Assembly (NCBI RefSeq): GCF_004348425.1
Contig: NZ_SMKK01000076.1
Location: forward strand, 1-38,036
DNA from: Actinomadura sp. 7K507
GTDB taxonomy: Bacteria > Actinomycetota > Actinomycetes > Streptosporangiales > Streptosporangiaceae
Direction: 5' to 3'
Length of the DNA: 38,036 nucleotides
Position numbers and translations under genes: made by a program
The notes under the pieces: model-generated
Told to the model about the DNA's origin: nothing
The model's input: the letters and a program-made list of their open reading frames with translations, nothing else
The model's database searches: none
Shown: one piece after another, positions 23,683 through 31,907 of the stretch
Layout: every line of letters begins with the position of its first letter
Numbering within the stretch: position 1 is the stretch's first letter

Positions 23683-25269
23683 TTACAGGTCGTTGCCGGC
23701 GTAGGAGAGGTTGAAGCTCTTGTTGACCAGGGGGAAGTCGGGGACGATCGCGCCCTTCAACGCGACCGGGACCGCCGGCCAGTTGAAGAACGAGGGGTCG
23801 ACGACCTTGGTGCGGGTGAGGGTGCCGTCGGGAGCGAGTTCGACGCGGTGGACGATGGTGCCACGCCATCCTTCGACGATGCCGACGCCGGAGGCCGGCC
23901 CGACAGGCGGGGCCGCCGGCTGGGTGGCTGGTGGGACGAGCGGCGACCAGTAGGTGGCCGAGCCCGGGTTCATTGCGTAGACCAGGTCGGTGATGATCGC
24001 GATCGATGCGGTGATCTCGCGGGTGCGGATCTGGAAGCGGGCCAGCACGTCGCCTGTGTCGGCGGTCGGGATGGTCAGTGCGGGGCGCAGGTCGGTGAAG
24101 GGGTGGTCGCGGCGGGCGTCGGTGTCCAGGCCGCTGGCGCGGGCGACATACCCCAGGGCGCCCAGGTCGCGGGCGGCCTGCGCGCTCAGCGGGGCGGTTC
24201 CGGTGAAGCGGTCGGCGACCACGGTGTGGCCGAGCGCCAGTTCGGCGAGTTCGGCGATGTCGGTGCCGATGGATCGCAGCATCTGCGGGTCGGGGATCGC
24301 GCGCAGGGCGGCGCCGCCGAGCCGGACCCCGCCGCGCAGCAGCCGGTGCCCGGTGACGTGGGCGTTGAGGCGCAGCAGTTGCTCGCGGACGCGGCCGAAC
24401 TGGGCGTTGAGGATCGAGTGGCCGGCGTCGTTGCACAGCGCGCCCAAGTCGGTGACGTGGTTGTAGAGGCGTTCGAGTTCCAGCAGGATCGCCCGGGCGC
24501 CTTGCGCGCCGGGGGCGACCTGCAGTCCGGTGGCCTCCTCGACGGCCAGGCAGAAGGCCAGGGTGTGGCCGACGGTGGTGTCGCCGCTGACGCGCTCGGC
24601 GAGGGGGAGCGCGTCGGCCGGGTGGCGGCCTTGGAAGAGCTTTTCGATGCCCCTGTGCACGAACCACAGGCGGGCCTTGAGTTTGAGGATGGTTTCTCCG
24701 ACGACGGAGAACCGGAAGTGGCCGGGTTCGATGAGCCCGGCGTGCACGGGCCCGACCGCGATCTCGTAGACGCCGGGTCCTTGGACCTGGACGAACGGGT
24801 AGGGCCCTTCGGGGTCGCCGAACTGCGGGGGCGGTCCGGCGTCGTTGCGCATCGGGTACCAGCCGCGGGGCCAGTGGTGGTGGCGGACCAGCCGGCGCGG
24901 CAGCGGATGGTCCTGCGGGACGATGCCGTACAGGTCGTGCATCTCGCGTTCGAACCGGCCGGCGGGAAAGCTGATGCGGGCCAGGCTGGGCAGCGCCGGA
25001 TCGTCGGGGTCGAGGGGGACGTGCAGTTCGGTGCGGCGATCGGTTCCGGCCTGGGTGAACAGGTACACCACGCGCAGGGCCTCGGCATCGTGGTGCGCCG
25101 CGGCCAGGGCCAGGCGGAACCCCTCCCCCAGCAGCGCCGCGGCCCGTCCCGGCAGCACACCGGCGTTGACCTCGGTTCCGGTGCGTTCGGGCCGGCCGGC
25201 GGGCAGAACGGCCGGCTGTTGGTCAGACCGGTCGGCGGGCCGGTCGTGCGAGTGGTCAGGTGAGCTCAT
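23683..25269 (-). CDS. Large subunit (HyfG/HycE-like, NuoC-NuoD fusion) of a hydrogenase-4-like complex, without NiFe cysteines
   Basis: A 528-residue NuoC-like plus NuoD/HycE-like fusion. Residues about 40-150 are the NuoC-like part (FPAGRFEREMHDLYGIVPQD). The rest is the NuoD/large-subunit fold, with HRGIEKLFQGR followed by ALPLAERVSGDTTVGHT and RAILLELERLYNHVTDLGAL. In [NiFe] enzymes the L1 motif is E-R-(V/I)-C-G-x-C and the C-terminus has D-P-C-x-x-C. Here these read ERVSGDTT (225-232) and DPSFFNW (491-497), so all four nickel ligands are gone. It therefore cannot bind the NiFe centre and is better seen as an energy-converting hydrogenase-related (Ehr-type) subunit that could react with quinone or another carrier. 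M. tuberculosis HycE (Rv0087) is the closest named counterpart by gene order. Its ATG overlaps the upstream stop by one base. Confidence 0.85.
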   Translation of the reverse strand: MSSPDHSHDRPADRSDQQPAVLPAGRPERTGTEVNAGVLPGRAAALLGEGFRLALAAAHHDAEALRVVYLFTQAGTDRRTELHVPLDPDDPALPSLARISFPAGRFEREMHDLYGIVPQDHPLPRRLVRHHHWPRGWYPMRNDAGPPPQFGDPEGPYPFVQVQGPGVYEIAVGPVHAGLIEPGHFRFSVVGETILKLKARLWFVHRGIEKLFQGRHPADALPLAERVSGDTTVGHTLAFCLAVEEATGLQVAPGAQGARAILLELERLYNHVTDLGALCNDAGHSILNAQFGRVREQLLRLNAHVTGHRLLRGGVRLGGAALRAIPDPQMLRSIGTDIAELAELALGHTVVADRFTGTAPLSAQAARDLGALGYVARASGLDTDARRDHPFTDLRPALTIPTADTGDVLARFQIRTREITASIAIITDLVYAMNPGSATYWSPLVPPATQPAAPPVGPASGVGIVEGWRGTIVHRVELAPDGTLTRTKVVDPSFFNWPAVPVALKGAIVPDFPLVNKSFNLSYAGNDL

Positions 25270-26747
25270 CAGCGTGTTCCCAGGACTGCGGCCGCATGGT
25301 CCAGCAGAGTGTGCAAAGGCCCGAGGGTGACTCCGATCGCGGCGCATCCCGCCAGGCCCAGGATGAGGGCTGCCGCGCCCGCGCGGGGCGGGCGGACCGG
25401 GAAGGTGGCGGCGCCGGGGCCGGTCTGCGGCGCCCCGAGCAGCATCCCGGCCGTTCGGGCGGCGAGTGCGGCGGTGATGATCAGGAGCAGCAGCAGGGCG
25501 GCGCCGATGGCCCAGCCGAGCCCTTCGGCGAATCCGGCGCGGAAGATGCCGATCTCGCTGGCGAACAGGCCGAACGGGGGGAAGCCGAGCAGCGCCAGCA
25601 CGGCCGCGCCGAACCCGGCGGCCACCAGCGGGGCGCGGGCGGTCAGGCCGCGCACGGCGTCGATCCGGCTGTCGCCGACGGCTTGGTGGATGTGCCCGGA
25701 GGCCAGGAAGGCGACCGATTTGGCCAGGCCGTGCCCGAGGATGTGCAGCAGCACGGCGGTGATCGCCAGGCGTGATCCGATCGCGGTGCCGAGCGCGAGC
25801 AGGCCCATGTGCTCCATGCTGGAATAGGCGAGCATCCGCTTGTAGTCGCGTTGGGCGAGCAGCAGCGCGGCGGAGATCGCGAGTGTGGACAGCGCGATGG
25901 TCAGCAGCAGTGCCTGGGCGAGCCCGGTGCCGAGCGCGATGTCTGTGATCGCCTTGACCCGCAGCACGGCGTAGAAGGCCACCGACAGCAGCACGCCGGA
26001 CATGAGCGCCGACACCGGCGCGGGGGCCTGGCTGTGCGCGTCGGGCAGCCAGGCGTGCAGCGGCGCCAGGCCCGCCTTGGCGCCGAAACCGAGGATCAGC
26101 AGCGTGGCGGCGATGCGTGTCACGCCCGGGTCCAGGTGCCCGGCGTAGGCGGTGAGCTGCGTCCAGTCCAGCGATCCGGAGGAGGGGACGTGGGCGTGCC
26201 GGGCGGCGAAGTGCAGCAGCACGATGCCCAGGAACGCCACCGCGATGCCGGTCGAGCAGATCACCACATACTTCCAGGCGGCCTCGGTGGCGTTGCGGGT
26301 GCGGCGGTGGCCGACCAGGAACGCGGTGACGATGGTGGTGGCCTCGATCGCCACCCACAACATGCCCAGGCTGGCGGCCAGCACCGCCGCCGCCATCGCG
26401 GCGACGAAACCCTGGGTGAGGAGTCCGTAGCGGCGCATGTCGCGGGCGGTGGTGTGCCCGGCGGCCTGTTCGGCCGCCAGGTAGCCGGGGCTGGCGAGCA
26501 TGGCCAGCAGCGCCACCGCGCCGATCACGATCAGCATGAACGCGCTGAGCGCGTCGGCCCGCAGCAGCCCGCCCAGACCGGTCCGCGGCCGGTCCACGGC
26601 CAGGGCGGCCAGCGCGACCGCCGAGCCCAGCAGCGCGGCTGCGGCTGCGGCGCCCAGCCAGGCGGTGGCGCGCCGCCACCCCAGGGCGGCGTAGCCGCCG
26701 GCCGCCAACACCGGCGCGGCGATCGGTGCGATCAACAGCAGGTCCAT
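25269..26747 (-). CDS. HyfF/NuoN-like antiporter-type membrane subunit
   Basis: A 492-residue, multi-spanning protein of the proton-conducting NuoL/M/N family. HAWLPDAHSQAPAPVSALMS is the family's highly conserved loop, with LLILGFGAKAGLAPLHAWL before it and the conserved Lys/His series GHGLAKSVAFLASGHIHQA after. The length and the RDYKRMLAYSSMEHMGLLAL segment fit HyfF or M. tuberculosis HycQ (Rv0086). It should form a proton channel of the complex in the cytoplasmic membrane. ATG 26747 overlaps the HyfE-like stop as TGATG. The frame is open further upstream, but that is only the overlap with the preceding gene. Confidence 0.88.
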   Translation of the reverse strand: MDLLLIAPIAAPVLAAGGYAALGWRRATAWLGAAAAAALLGSAVALAALAVDRPRTGLGGLLRADALSAFMLIVIGAVALLAMLASPGYLAAEQAAGHTTARDMRRYGLLTQGFVAAMAAAVLAASLGMLWVAIEATTIVTAFLVGHRRTRNATEAAWKYVVICSTGIAVAFLGIVLLHFAARHAHVPSSGSLDWTQLTAYAGHLDPGVTRIAATLLILGFGAKAGLAPLHAWLPDAHSQAPAPVSALMSGVLLSVAFYAVLRVKAITDIALGTGLAQALLLTIALSTLAISAALLLAQRDYKRMLAYSSMEHMGLLALGTAIGSRLAITAVLLHILGHGLAKSVAFLASGHIHQAVGDSRIDAVRGLTARAPLVAAGFGAAVLALLGFPPFGLFASEIGIFRAGFAEGLGWAIGAALLLLLIITAALAARTAGMLLGAPQTGPGAATFPVRPPRAGAAALILGLAGCAAIGVTLGPLHTLLDHAAAVLGTR

Positions 26748-27406
26748 CAGTCCCGCAACTCCCGCAGGTCGTCCAGATCGGTGTCGCCGAACGCCGCCCG
26801 CATCCGGGCGGTCAGCACCTGCAGCACCAGCACCGCCAGCAGCACGTCCAGGGAGACGCCGAGTTCGACGATGAGCGGCACCCCGGAGGTGGTCAGGAAC
26901 GCCACCGCGGTGATGCCGTTGTCGATCAGCAGGAACCCCACGACCTGCGACAGGGCGCGCCGCCGGGTGACCAGGACGAAGAACCCGATCAGCACCACGG
27001 TCAGCGCGACCGGTACCGCCTGCACCGCCGGGACGGGGTCCAGGGCCACCACCGGGCGGGACACGGCGTAGGCCAGCAGGGCCAGCAGGGCGGCGATCAC
27101 CAGTGAGGCGGCCACGTTCACCCGCGGGTCGGTCTCCCGGCCGCCGCCCCCCGCGGCCATGGCGCGCCGCAGCAGCCAGGGCAGCGCCACCGCCCGCAGC
27201 AGCCCGAGGCCGGCCGCCAGCGCGATCACCTCCGCTTCTCCTTCGTGGACGCCCAGCACGGCGACCAGGAAGGCCAGCGCCGCGCCCTGGAGGGCGAACA
27301 GCCGCACGATCGCGGCCAGGTCGCGGCGCCACAGCACCAGCACCCCGGCCAGCAGGAACGCGCCGCAGGCCAGGTCCAGCAACTGCACGTACAGGGTGTG
27401 GTTCAC
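26747..27406 (-). CDS. HyfE/HycP-like membrane subunit
   Basis: A 219-residue membrane protein related to HyfE (and HycP, Rv0085), with an NuoK-like C-terminal part: LIGFFVLVTRRRALSQVVGF, LLIDNGITAVAFLTTSGVPL, IVELGVSLDVLLAVLVLQVL. Several hydrophobic helices precede it. The start is GTG 27406, overlapping the HyfC-like stop as GTGA, and the end overlaps the next gene by one base. HyfE links the antiporter-like modules in group 4 complexes. Confidence 0.86.
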   Translation of the reverse strand: MNHTLYVQLLDLACGAFLLAGVLVLWRRDLAAIVRLFALQGAALAFLVAVLGVHEGEAEVIALAAGLGLLRAVALPWLLRRAMAAGGGGRETDPRVNVAASLVIAALLALLAYAVSRPVVALDPVPAVQAVPVALTVVLIGFFVLVTRRRALSQVVGFLLIDNGITAVAFLTTSGVPLIVELGVSLDVLLAVLVLQVLTARMRAAFGDTDLDDLRELRD

Positions 27407-28359
27407 GGGGCCGCCAGGAAGAAGGAGGCGGCGACGGCCAGCAGCGCCAGCACGAACGAGCCGGCCAGCAGTTCAGGGACGCGGAACATGCGCAGCTTGG
27501 CCATGAACACCTCGCCGGCGGCCAGCGCGCCGCCCAGCACGACCACCTTGGCCGCGTACGCCGCCACCGCCAGCGGCAGCATCGCCAGCGAGGCGCCGGC
27601 GATGCCCCAGGGCGCGAACAGGTTGGCCACCAGGCCGAGCAGCAGCGTCAGCCGCATCGCCGACGCCCACTCCACCAGCGCCAGGTCCGGGCCGGTGTAC
27701 TCCAGCACCATCGCCTCGTGGATCATCGTCAGTTCCAGGTGCGTGGAGGGGTTGTCGACCGGGATCCGCCCGGTCTCGGCGATGGTCACCACCACCAGCG
27801 CGACCGCGGCCAGCACGCTCACCGGTGAGACCACGTGCTGCGGCTCGTTCAGGGCCGAGGTGACGATGGCGCCCAGGTTGGTGGACCCCACCCGGACCGA
27901 CAGCGCGAAGACCGACACCAGGATGGTGGGCTCCACCAGCGCCATCACCGTCATCTCGCGGCTGGCGCCCATGCCGCCGAACGCGGTGCCGGTGTCCAGC
28001 CCGGCCAGCGCGAGCGCGACCGTGCCCAGCGCCAGCAGCGCGGTCACCGCGAACAGGTCCGCGGCGCCGTCCAGCGGCGAGGCCGTGGTGGCGATCGGGA
28101 TCACGGCGGCGATCACCAGCGCGGTGCCCGCCAGCAGCAGCGGCGCGATCCGGAAGATCGGGCCGGTGCCGTCCGGGGTGATCGGCTCCTTGCGGACGAG
28201 CTTGCGCAGGTCCCGCCAAGGCTGCAGTACACCGGCCCCGGCGCGTCCCTCCAGCCGGGCCCTGGTCTGCCGCATCACCCCTACCAGCAGCGGCGCCCCG
28301 GCCCCTACCAGGATCACCTGGGTGCCGGCCGCCACGGTCCCTGCGACTGTGGTGCTCAT
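27403..28359 (-). CDS. HyfC/HycD-like (NuoH-type) membrane anchor subunit
   Basis: A protein of 318 residues (from ATG 28359) of the NuoH/HyfC/HycD family, which anchors the peripheral arm to the membrane. Family landmarks are GRAGAGVLQPWRDLRKLVRK, the conserved polar loop TIAETGRIPVDNPSTHLELT, and MIHEAMVLEYTGPDLALVEW. The last two are the hallmark of HycD/HyfC and of M. tuberculosis HycD (Rv0084). The start ATG overlaps the previous stop (ATGA); GTG 28365 is also possible. The order after the HyfB-like gene is that of hyf and Rv0082-Rv0087. Confidence 0.9.
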   Translation of the reverse strand: MSTTVAGTVAAGTQVILVGAGAPLLVGVMRQTRARLEGRAGAGVLQPWRDLRKLVRKEPITPDGTGPIFRIAPLLLAGTALVIAAVIPIATTASPLDGAADLFAVTALLALGTVALALAGLDTGTAFGGMGASREMTVMALVEPTILVSVFALSVRVGSTNLGAIVTSALNEPQHVVSPVSVLAAVALVVVTIAETGRIPVDNPSTHLELTMIHEAMVLEYTGPDLALVEWASAMRLTLLLGLVANLFAPWGIAGASLAMLPLAVAAYAAKVVVLGGALAAGEVFMAKLRMFRVPELLAGSFVLALLAVAASFFLAAP

Positions 28360-30434
28360 CGCCACACCGCCAGTGCGATCAGCACGCCGGTGAAGGCGTA
28401 GAACCCGTACCCGACGTAGCGGTGCACGCTGCCGTTGGCCAGCGGCCGCGCCGCCCGCCCGGTCCAGGCCACCGCGGCCAGCACCGGCCGGTACAGCCGA
28501 TGCTCGATCCGATCACCCACCCGGGCCCGATAGGTCACGCTGTCCACCAGGTACGCCGACTCGGCCACCGGCGTGACGTCCAGGTCGGTCTCCGGCGCCA
28601 GCACATCGTCGAACACCCGCTGCAACGGCTCGGCGAACGAAGTCGCGGTGTACTCCATCCGTGCCGACATCGGCCCGGCACCGCAGTCCCACAGCCGCGC
28701 CCGCCGCCGTGCCCGCCCGGACGCGACCGCGCGCAGCACGGCGATCAGCCCGACCACCGCGGCCAGCACGGCGGCGGCGATCACGATCGGGGACATGGTG
28801 CTCGGCAGTCCGGCCAGATGCAGCGTTGCCGGGCCGGTCACGGCCTGCGGGCCGGGCGCCGCCACGGCGACCGCGCGTGACAGCCCCTCCGCCGCCCATC
28901 CGGGGGCCAGCGCGAGGCCGACGCAGCACACCGCGGCGGCCGCCATCCCGATCAGCATCGTCGCAGGGCTCTCATGGGCCTGCTCGGCGGCGCGGGTTCG
29001 TGGCCGAGCCAGGAACCCCACCCCGAACGCCTTGACGAACGCGGCGATCGCCAAGCCCGCCGACAGCGCCACCACCGCCACCGCCAGCGGCATCGCCACC
29101 GCCGCGACCGTCCCGCCCGACGGCAGCGCGTGGATCAGGCTCTGCAGCAGCAGCCACTCGCTGACGAACCCGTTGCCCAGCGGCAGCGCCGACGCCATCA
29201 GAGCCCCGATACCGAACAACGCGGTCGTGGCCGGCATCGACGACCGCAACCCGCCCAACTCGTCCAGATCCCGGCTTCCGGTGGCGTGCAGCACCGACCC
29301 CGCCGACAAGAACAGCAGCGACTTGAACCCCGCGTGATTGACCACATGCAGCAACGCGGCGGTCATCGCCAGCGCCGCCAGCACCCCCTCGCCCCAGGCG
29401 GCGAAAAGCCCGCACGCCCCCACACCCATCAGCACCAAGCCCATGTTCTCGCAGGTCGAATACGCCAGCAGACGCTTCACATCGGTCGCCACCACGGCCT
29501 GCAAGATCCCGTACAGCGCCGACACCGCGCCCGCACCCAGCACCAGCAGCCACCACCACACCGGTCCACCACCCAGCAGGTCGAACCCCACCCGCACGAT
29601 CCCGTACACGCCCAGATTCACCATCGCCGCGCTCATCAGCGCCGACACATGGCTGGGCGCCTCGGGATGAGCACGCGGCAGCCACACGTGCAACGGCACG
29701 ATGCCCGCCTTGGACGCGAACCCGGCGAACGTCGCCACGAACACCGCACCGCGCACCGCCGGCGACAGCCCGTCGGAGGCCGCACGCAGCCGCTCGAACG
29801 ACTCACCGTGCGCCGCCGCGGCGAACCCGGCCAGCCCAGCCAGGATGACCACCAGCCCCAGATGCGTCATCACCGCGTACCACAACCCGGCCTCGGCCAC
29901 CGCGACCCGCCGCCGATGCTCGGCCACCACCAGCAGCAGCGAGGTCAGCGCCATCAACTCCCACGCCACCAGGAACGTGCTCACGCTGGCCGCCGCCGGC
30001 ACCAGCAGCATCGCCGCCACGAACAACGGCACCATCGCCTGAGGCGCCCGGCCCTCCAGGCCGGGCGCGTCAGAACCGCAACCATCGGTACCAGCCTCGC
30101 CGAGCCCATCAGGCCCGTCAGGCCCGGGACGGGCATAACCCACCCCGTACACCGCGGCGCACACCGCCACCGCACCCGTGACCGCCAGGAAAACCCCGCT
30201 CAGTGGATCGACCGCCAGCCCGACCCCGGCCAGCGGCAGCAGGTCCGGCAGCCACACCTCCCAGGCGTGGCCGGCCATCGCCGCCACCCCGGCGACCACC
30301 GCCGCCGCCCCGGCGGCGGCGGTCCCCAGTCCCGCCGCGATGCGGCGGGCTCGCCGCGGCAGCATCGTCCCTGCCGCCGCGGCGAGCAGACTCAGCCCCA
30401 GTCCCGCCGACAGCGCGGCACCCGTCAGGCTCAT
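28356..30434 (-). CDS. HyfB-like antiporter-type membrane subunit
   Basis: A 692-residue, about 14-helix proton-translocating antiporter-like subunit (NuoL/HyfB family). Conserved FASKAGIVPLHVWLPRAHPE and APSHVSALMSAAMVNLGVYG are visible, as is a Lys/His-rich core (HVVNHAGFKSLLFLSAGSVL, then KRLLAYSTCENMGLVLMGVG). The C-terminal cytoplasmic extension (WDCGAGPMSARMEYTATSFA) is typical of HyfB/HycC and of Rv0083. It begins at ATG 30434, overlapping the small-subunit stop as ATGA. The Gly/Asp-rich stretch at about residues 120-145 appears to be a lineage-specific loop. Confidence 0.9.
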   Translation of the reverse strand: MSLTGAALSAGLGLSLLAAAAGTMLPRRARRIAAGLGTAAAGAAAVVAGVAAMAGHAWEVWLPDLLPLAGVGLAVDPLSGVFLAVTGAVAVCAAVYGVGYARPGPDGPDGLGEAGTDGCGSDAPGLEGRAPQAMVPLFVAAMLLVPAAASVSTFLVAWELMALTSLLLVVAEHRRRVAVAEAGLWYAVMTHLGLVVILAGLAGFAAAAHGESFERLRAASDGLSPAVRGAVFVATFAGFASKAGIVPLHVWLPRAHPEAPSHVSALMSAAMVNLGVYGIVRVGFDLLGGGPVWWWLLVLGAGAVSALYGILQAVVATDVKRLLAYSTCENMGLVLMGVGACGLFAAWGEGVLAALAMTAALLHVVNHAGFKSLLFLSAGSVLHATGSRDLDELGGLRSSMPATTALFGIGALMASALPLGNGFVSEWLLLQSLIHALPSGGTVAAVAMPLAVAVVALSAGLAIAAFVKAFGVGFLARPRTRAAEQAHESPATMLIGMAAAAVCCVGLALAPGWAAEGLSRAVAVAAPGPQAVTGPATLHLAGLPSTMSPIVIAAAVLAAVVGLIAVLRAVASGRARRRARLWDCGAGPMSARMEYTATSFAEPLQRVFDDVLAPETDLDVTPVAESAYLVDSVTYRARVGDRIEHRLYRPVLAAVAWTGRAARPLANGSVHRYVGYGFYAFTGVLIALAVWR

Positions 30435-30916
30435 CGGCCGGTGAGCCCCCGCAGCGCGGCCACGATCGCCTCCGGCTCCGGCGGGCACCCCGGCACCTCA
30501 ACATCCACCGGCACCACGTCACCCACCGCCCCGGCCACACCGTAGGCCTCGGCGAACACCCCGCAATTGCGGGCGCAGTCCCCCACCGCCACCACGACCT
30601 TCGGCTCGGGGATGGCCTCATAGGTCCGCCGCAGCGCCACCTGCATGTTCCGGGTCACCGGGCCGGTCACCAGCAGCGCATCGGCATGCCGCGGCGAGGC
30701 CACCTGCCGCACCCCGTAGCGCTCGGCGTCATACACCGGCCCGAACGCCGATGCGATCTCCACCTCGCACCCGTTGCACGACCCCGCATCCACATGCCGG
30801 ACCTGCACCGACCCCCCGAACCCGCGAGCGCACGCCGGCGGCGCACCCTCACGGCGGTCAGGCGGCGGCTCGGCGACCCGGCCGACCTGACGAATCTTGC
30901 GCAGCAGACCTTTCAC
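30431..30916 (-). CDS. Small FeS subunit (NuoB/HyfI-like) of the complex
   Basis: A 161-residue NuoB/HycG/HyfI-type protein. Four candidate ligands of the proximal [4Fe-4S] cluster are present: C47 and C50 (DAGSCNGCEVE), C114 (AVGDCARNCGVF) and C144 (VPGCPPEPEAI). The electron-transfer subunit is therefore intact while the partner large subunit has lost its NiFe site. Homologue by gene order: Rv0082. I chose GTG 30916, four bases after GAGGAG (30926-30921); a second GTG is adjacent and the frame is open to 30979. Operator site 4 lies 60 bases upstream, so this is the first gene of the six-gene operon, whose genes all overlap by 1 to 4 bases. Confidence 0.88.
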   Translation of the reverse strand: MKGLLRKIRQVGRVAEPPPDRREGAPPACARGFGGSVQVRHVDAGSCNGCEVEIASAFGPVYDAERYGVRQVASPRHADALLVTGPVTRNMQVALRRTYEAIPEPKVVVAVGDCARNCGVFAEAYGVAGAVGDVVPVDVEVPGCPPEPEAIVAALRGLTGR

Positions 30917-30975
30917 CACGCTCCTCACTGCGAGATCCCAAACGGCATCAACCCGCAGGAAGGCTACTGTCCTGC

Positions 30976-30995
30976 GCAATTGCCAACGTTAGCAA
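30976..30995. promoter_or_regulatory. Operator site 4 (shared palindromic motif), promoter of the complex operon
   Basis: GCAATTGCCAACGTTAGCAA is the most diverged of the five copies (two changes in one arm). It is centred 70 bases before the first gene of the hydrogenase-like operon, in the interval between the ArsR terminator hairpin and that gene. Confidence 0.75.
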
Positions 30996-31037
30996 CTGCC
31001 CAAAACGCTGAAGCGGGTGGGTCCGCGAACCGCGAAC

Positions 31038-31064
31038 CTTGCGGGGGCGCGGCCGCCCCGCGAG
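31038..31064 (-). terminator. Hairpin between ArsR1 and the complex operon
   Basis: CTTGCGGGG (31038-31046) pairs with CCCCGCGAG (31056-31064), with one G-T wobble. In minus-strand order it comes 71 bases after the ArsR1 stop and before operator site 4, so ArsR1 and the complex are probably separate transcripts. Confidence 0.45.
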
Positions 31065-31134
31065 GGGGATGGAGTCCCAGACGAGACGGCCGCCGCTCGG
31101 CGTTCCAGAGAGGGGCGTTCGGGAGTGCGGCGTT

Positions 31135-31491
31135 CTAGGGGTGCTTGCGGCCCTCGGCGGCGACGCCCGCGGCCCGTAGATCGTCCAGCAGCTCCGCCTG
31201 CCCCGACAGCACCCCGGTCAAGATCGTCCGAGCGACCGCCAGCAGGTCCGCCACACGCGGACTGGTCAGCGAGTAGATCACCGTCGCCCCCTCCTTGCGG
31301 GCCACCACCAGCCCCGCGCGGCGCAGCACCGCCAGCTGCTGAGACAGGTGCGCCGGCTCGATCCCCACCTCGGGAAGCATCTCGGCCACCGCATGGTCAC
31401 GCTCGCTCAGCAGCTCCAGCACCCGGATCCGGGCCGGATGCCCCAGCGTCTTGAAGAACTCCGCCTTCAACTGGTACAACGGCGCGCTCAC
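31135..31491 (-). CDS. ArsR-family regulator orthologous to M. tuberculosis Rv0081 (ArsR1)
   Basis: A 118-residue winged-helix regulator. The N-terminus PLYQLKAEFFKTLGHPARIR, HTH region EPAHLSQQLAVLRRAGLVVA and wing RKEGATVIYSLTSPRVADLL closely resemble Rv0081, a DosR-linked ArsR regulator whose gene heads the Rv0082-Rv0087 operon. Here the same operon follows on the same strand. There is no cysteine, so classic thiolate metal sensing is excluded; histidines (H18, H33, H48) remain. The start is GTG 31491, ten bases after AAGGAGGA. It is the best candidate to bind the five shared operators, one of which (site 5) lies 172 bases upstream. Confidence 0.9.
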   Translation of the reverse strand: MSAPLYQLKAEFFKTLGHPARIRVLELLSERDHAVAEMLPEVGIEPAHLSQQLAVLRRAGLVVARKEGATVIYSLTSPRVADLLAVARTILTGVLSGQAELLDDLRAAGVAAEGRKHP

Positions 31492-31907
31492 GATGCCCGA
31501 TCCTCCTTCATCGCTCCTGAGCCGACAGCCATCACCGAACACCTTGCGACGGCGGCCCACGCGCTCCACCTCGCCAGCCCCAGCGGTTGCCCCGCCATGC
31601 CTCGTCCAGGCAGAGCCGCAGGGCGGCGGAGGCGCCGGACGCCCGTCCAGGTGACTACATCGGCAATTGCTAATATTAGCAAGTAACCTGGAATGCGTTC
31701 CAAGACCCAGCAGCCGAGGATCGCGACGTTCCACCCGGTGGACTCGGCAGCCCCCGAGCGAGAGCCGCCAAAGGCCACATCCACCAAGAACCACGCACCG
31801 CGATCACATCAACCGAGAATATCGGAAGAATCGCGCGGGACCGGAGGACACCGCCGCCAGAGCAGACCGCGCCGAACCCGAACGTCGAGGCTGCAGGCAG
31901 GAGGCAC
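31492..31907. other. Divergent intergenic region between ArsR1 and STAS gene
   Basis: No gene is supported in 416 bases. It contains operator site 5 at 31663-31682; the rest shows nothing distinctive. Confidence 0.5.
31663..31682. promoter_or_regulatory. Operator site 5 (shared palindromic motif), between ArsR1 and STAS gene
   Basis: GCAATTGCTAATATTAGCAA contains the perfect palindrome TTGCTAATATTAGCAA, identical to site 2 in reverse orientation. It is preceded by CTACATCG and followed by GT, like site 3. It can serve autoregulation of ArsR1 (minus) and control of the STAS gene (plus). Confidence 0.8.

Noticed and set aside
28974..30545. A 523-codon plus-strand frame opposite the HyfB-like gene
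   Set aside because: His/Gln/Arg-rich antisense shadow of an unambiguous membrane subunit gene.
30563..30570. A further GCAATTGC palindrome resembling part of the operator
   Set aside because: It lies inside the small-subunit coding sequence, lacks the TAATATTA part, and the codons are normal for the NuoB family.
23683..30916. Functional group 4 [NiFe]-hydrogenase or formate hydrogenlyase
   Set aside because: The large subunit has no cysteine at either nickel-binding motif (ERVSGDTT, DPSFFNW), and no maturation or formate dehydrogenase genes are present.
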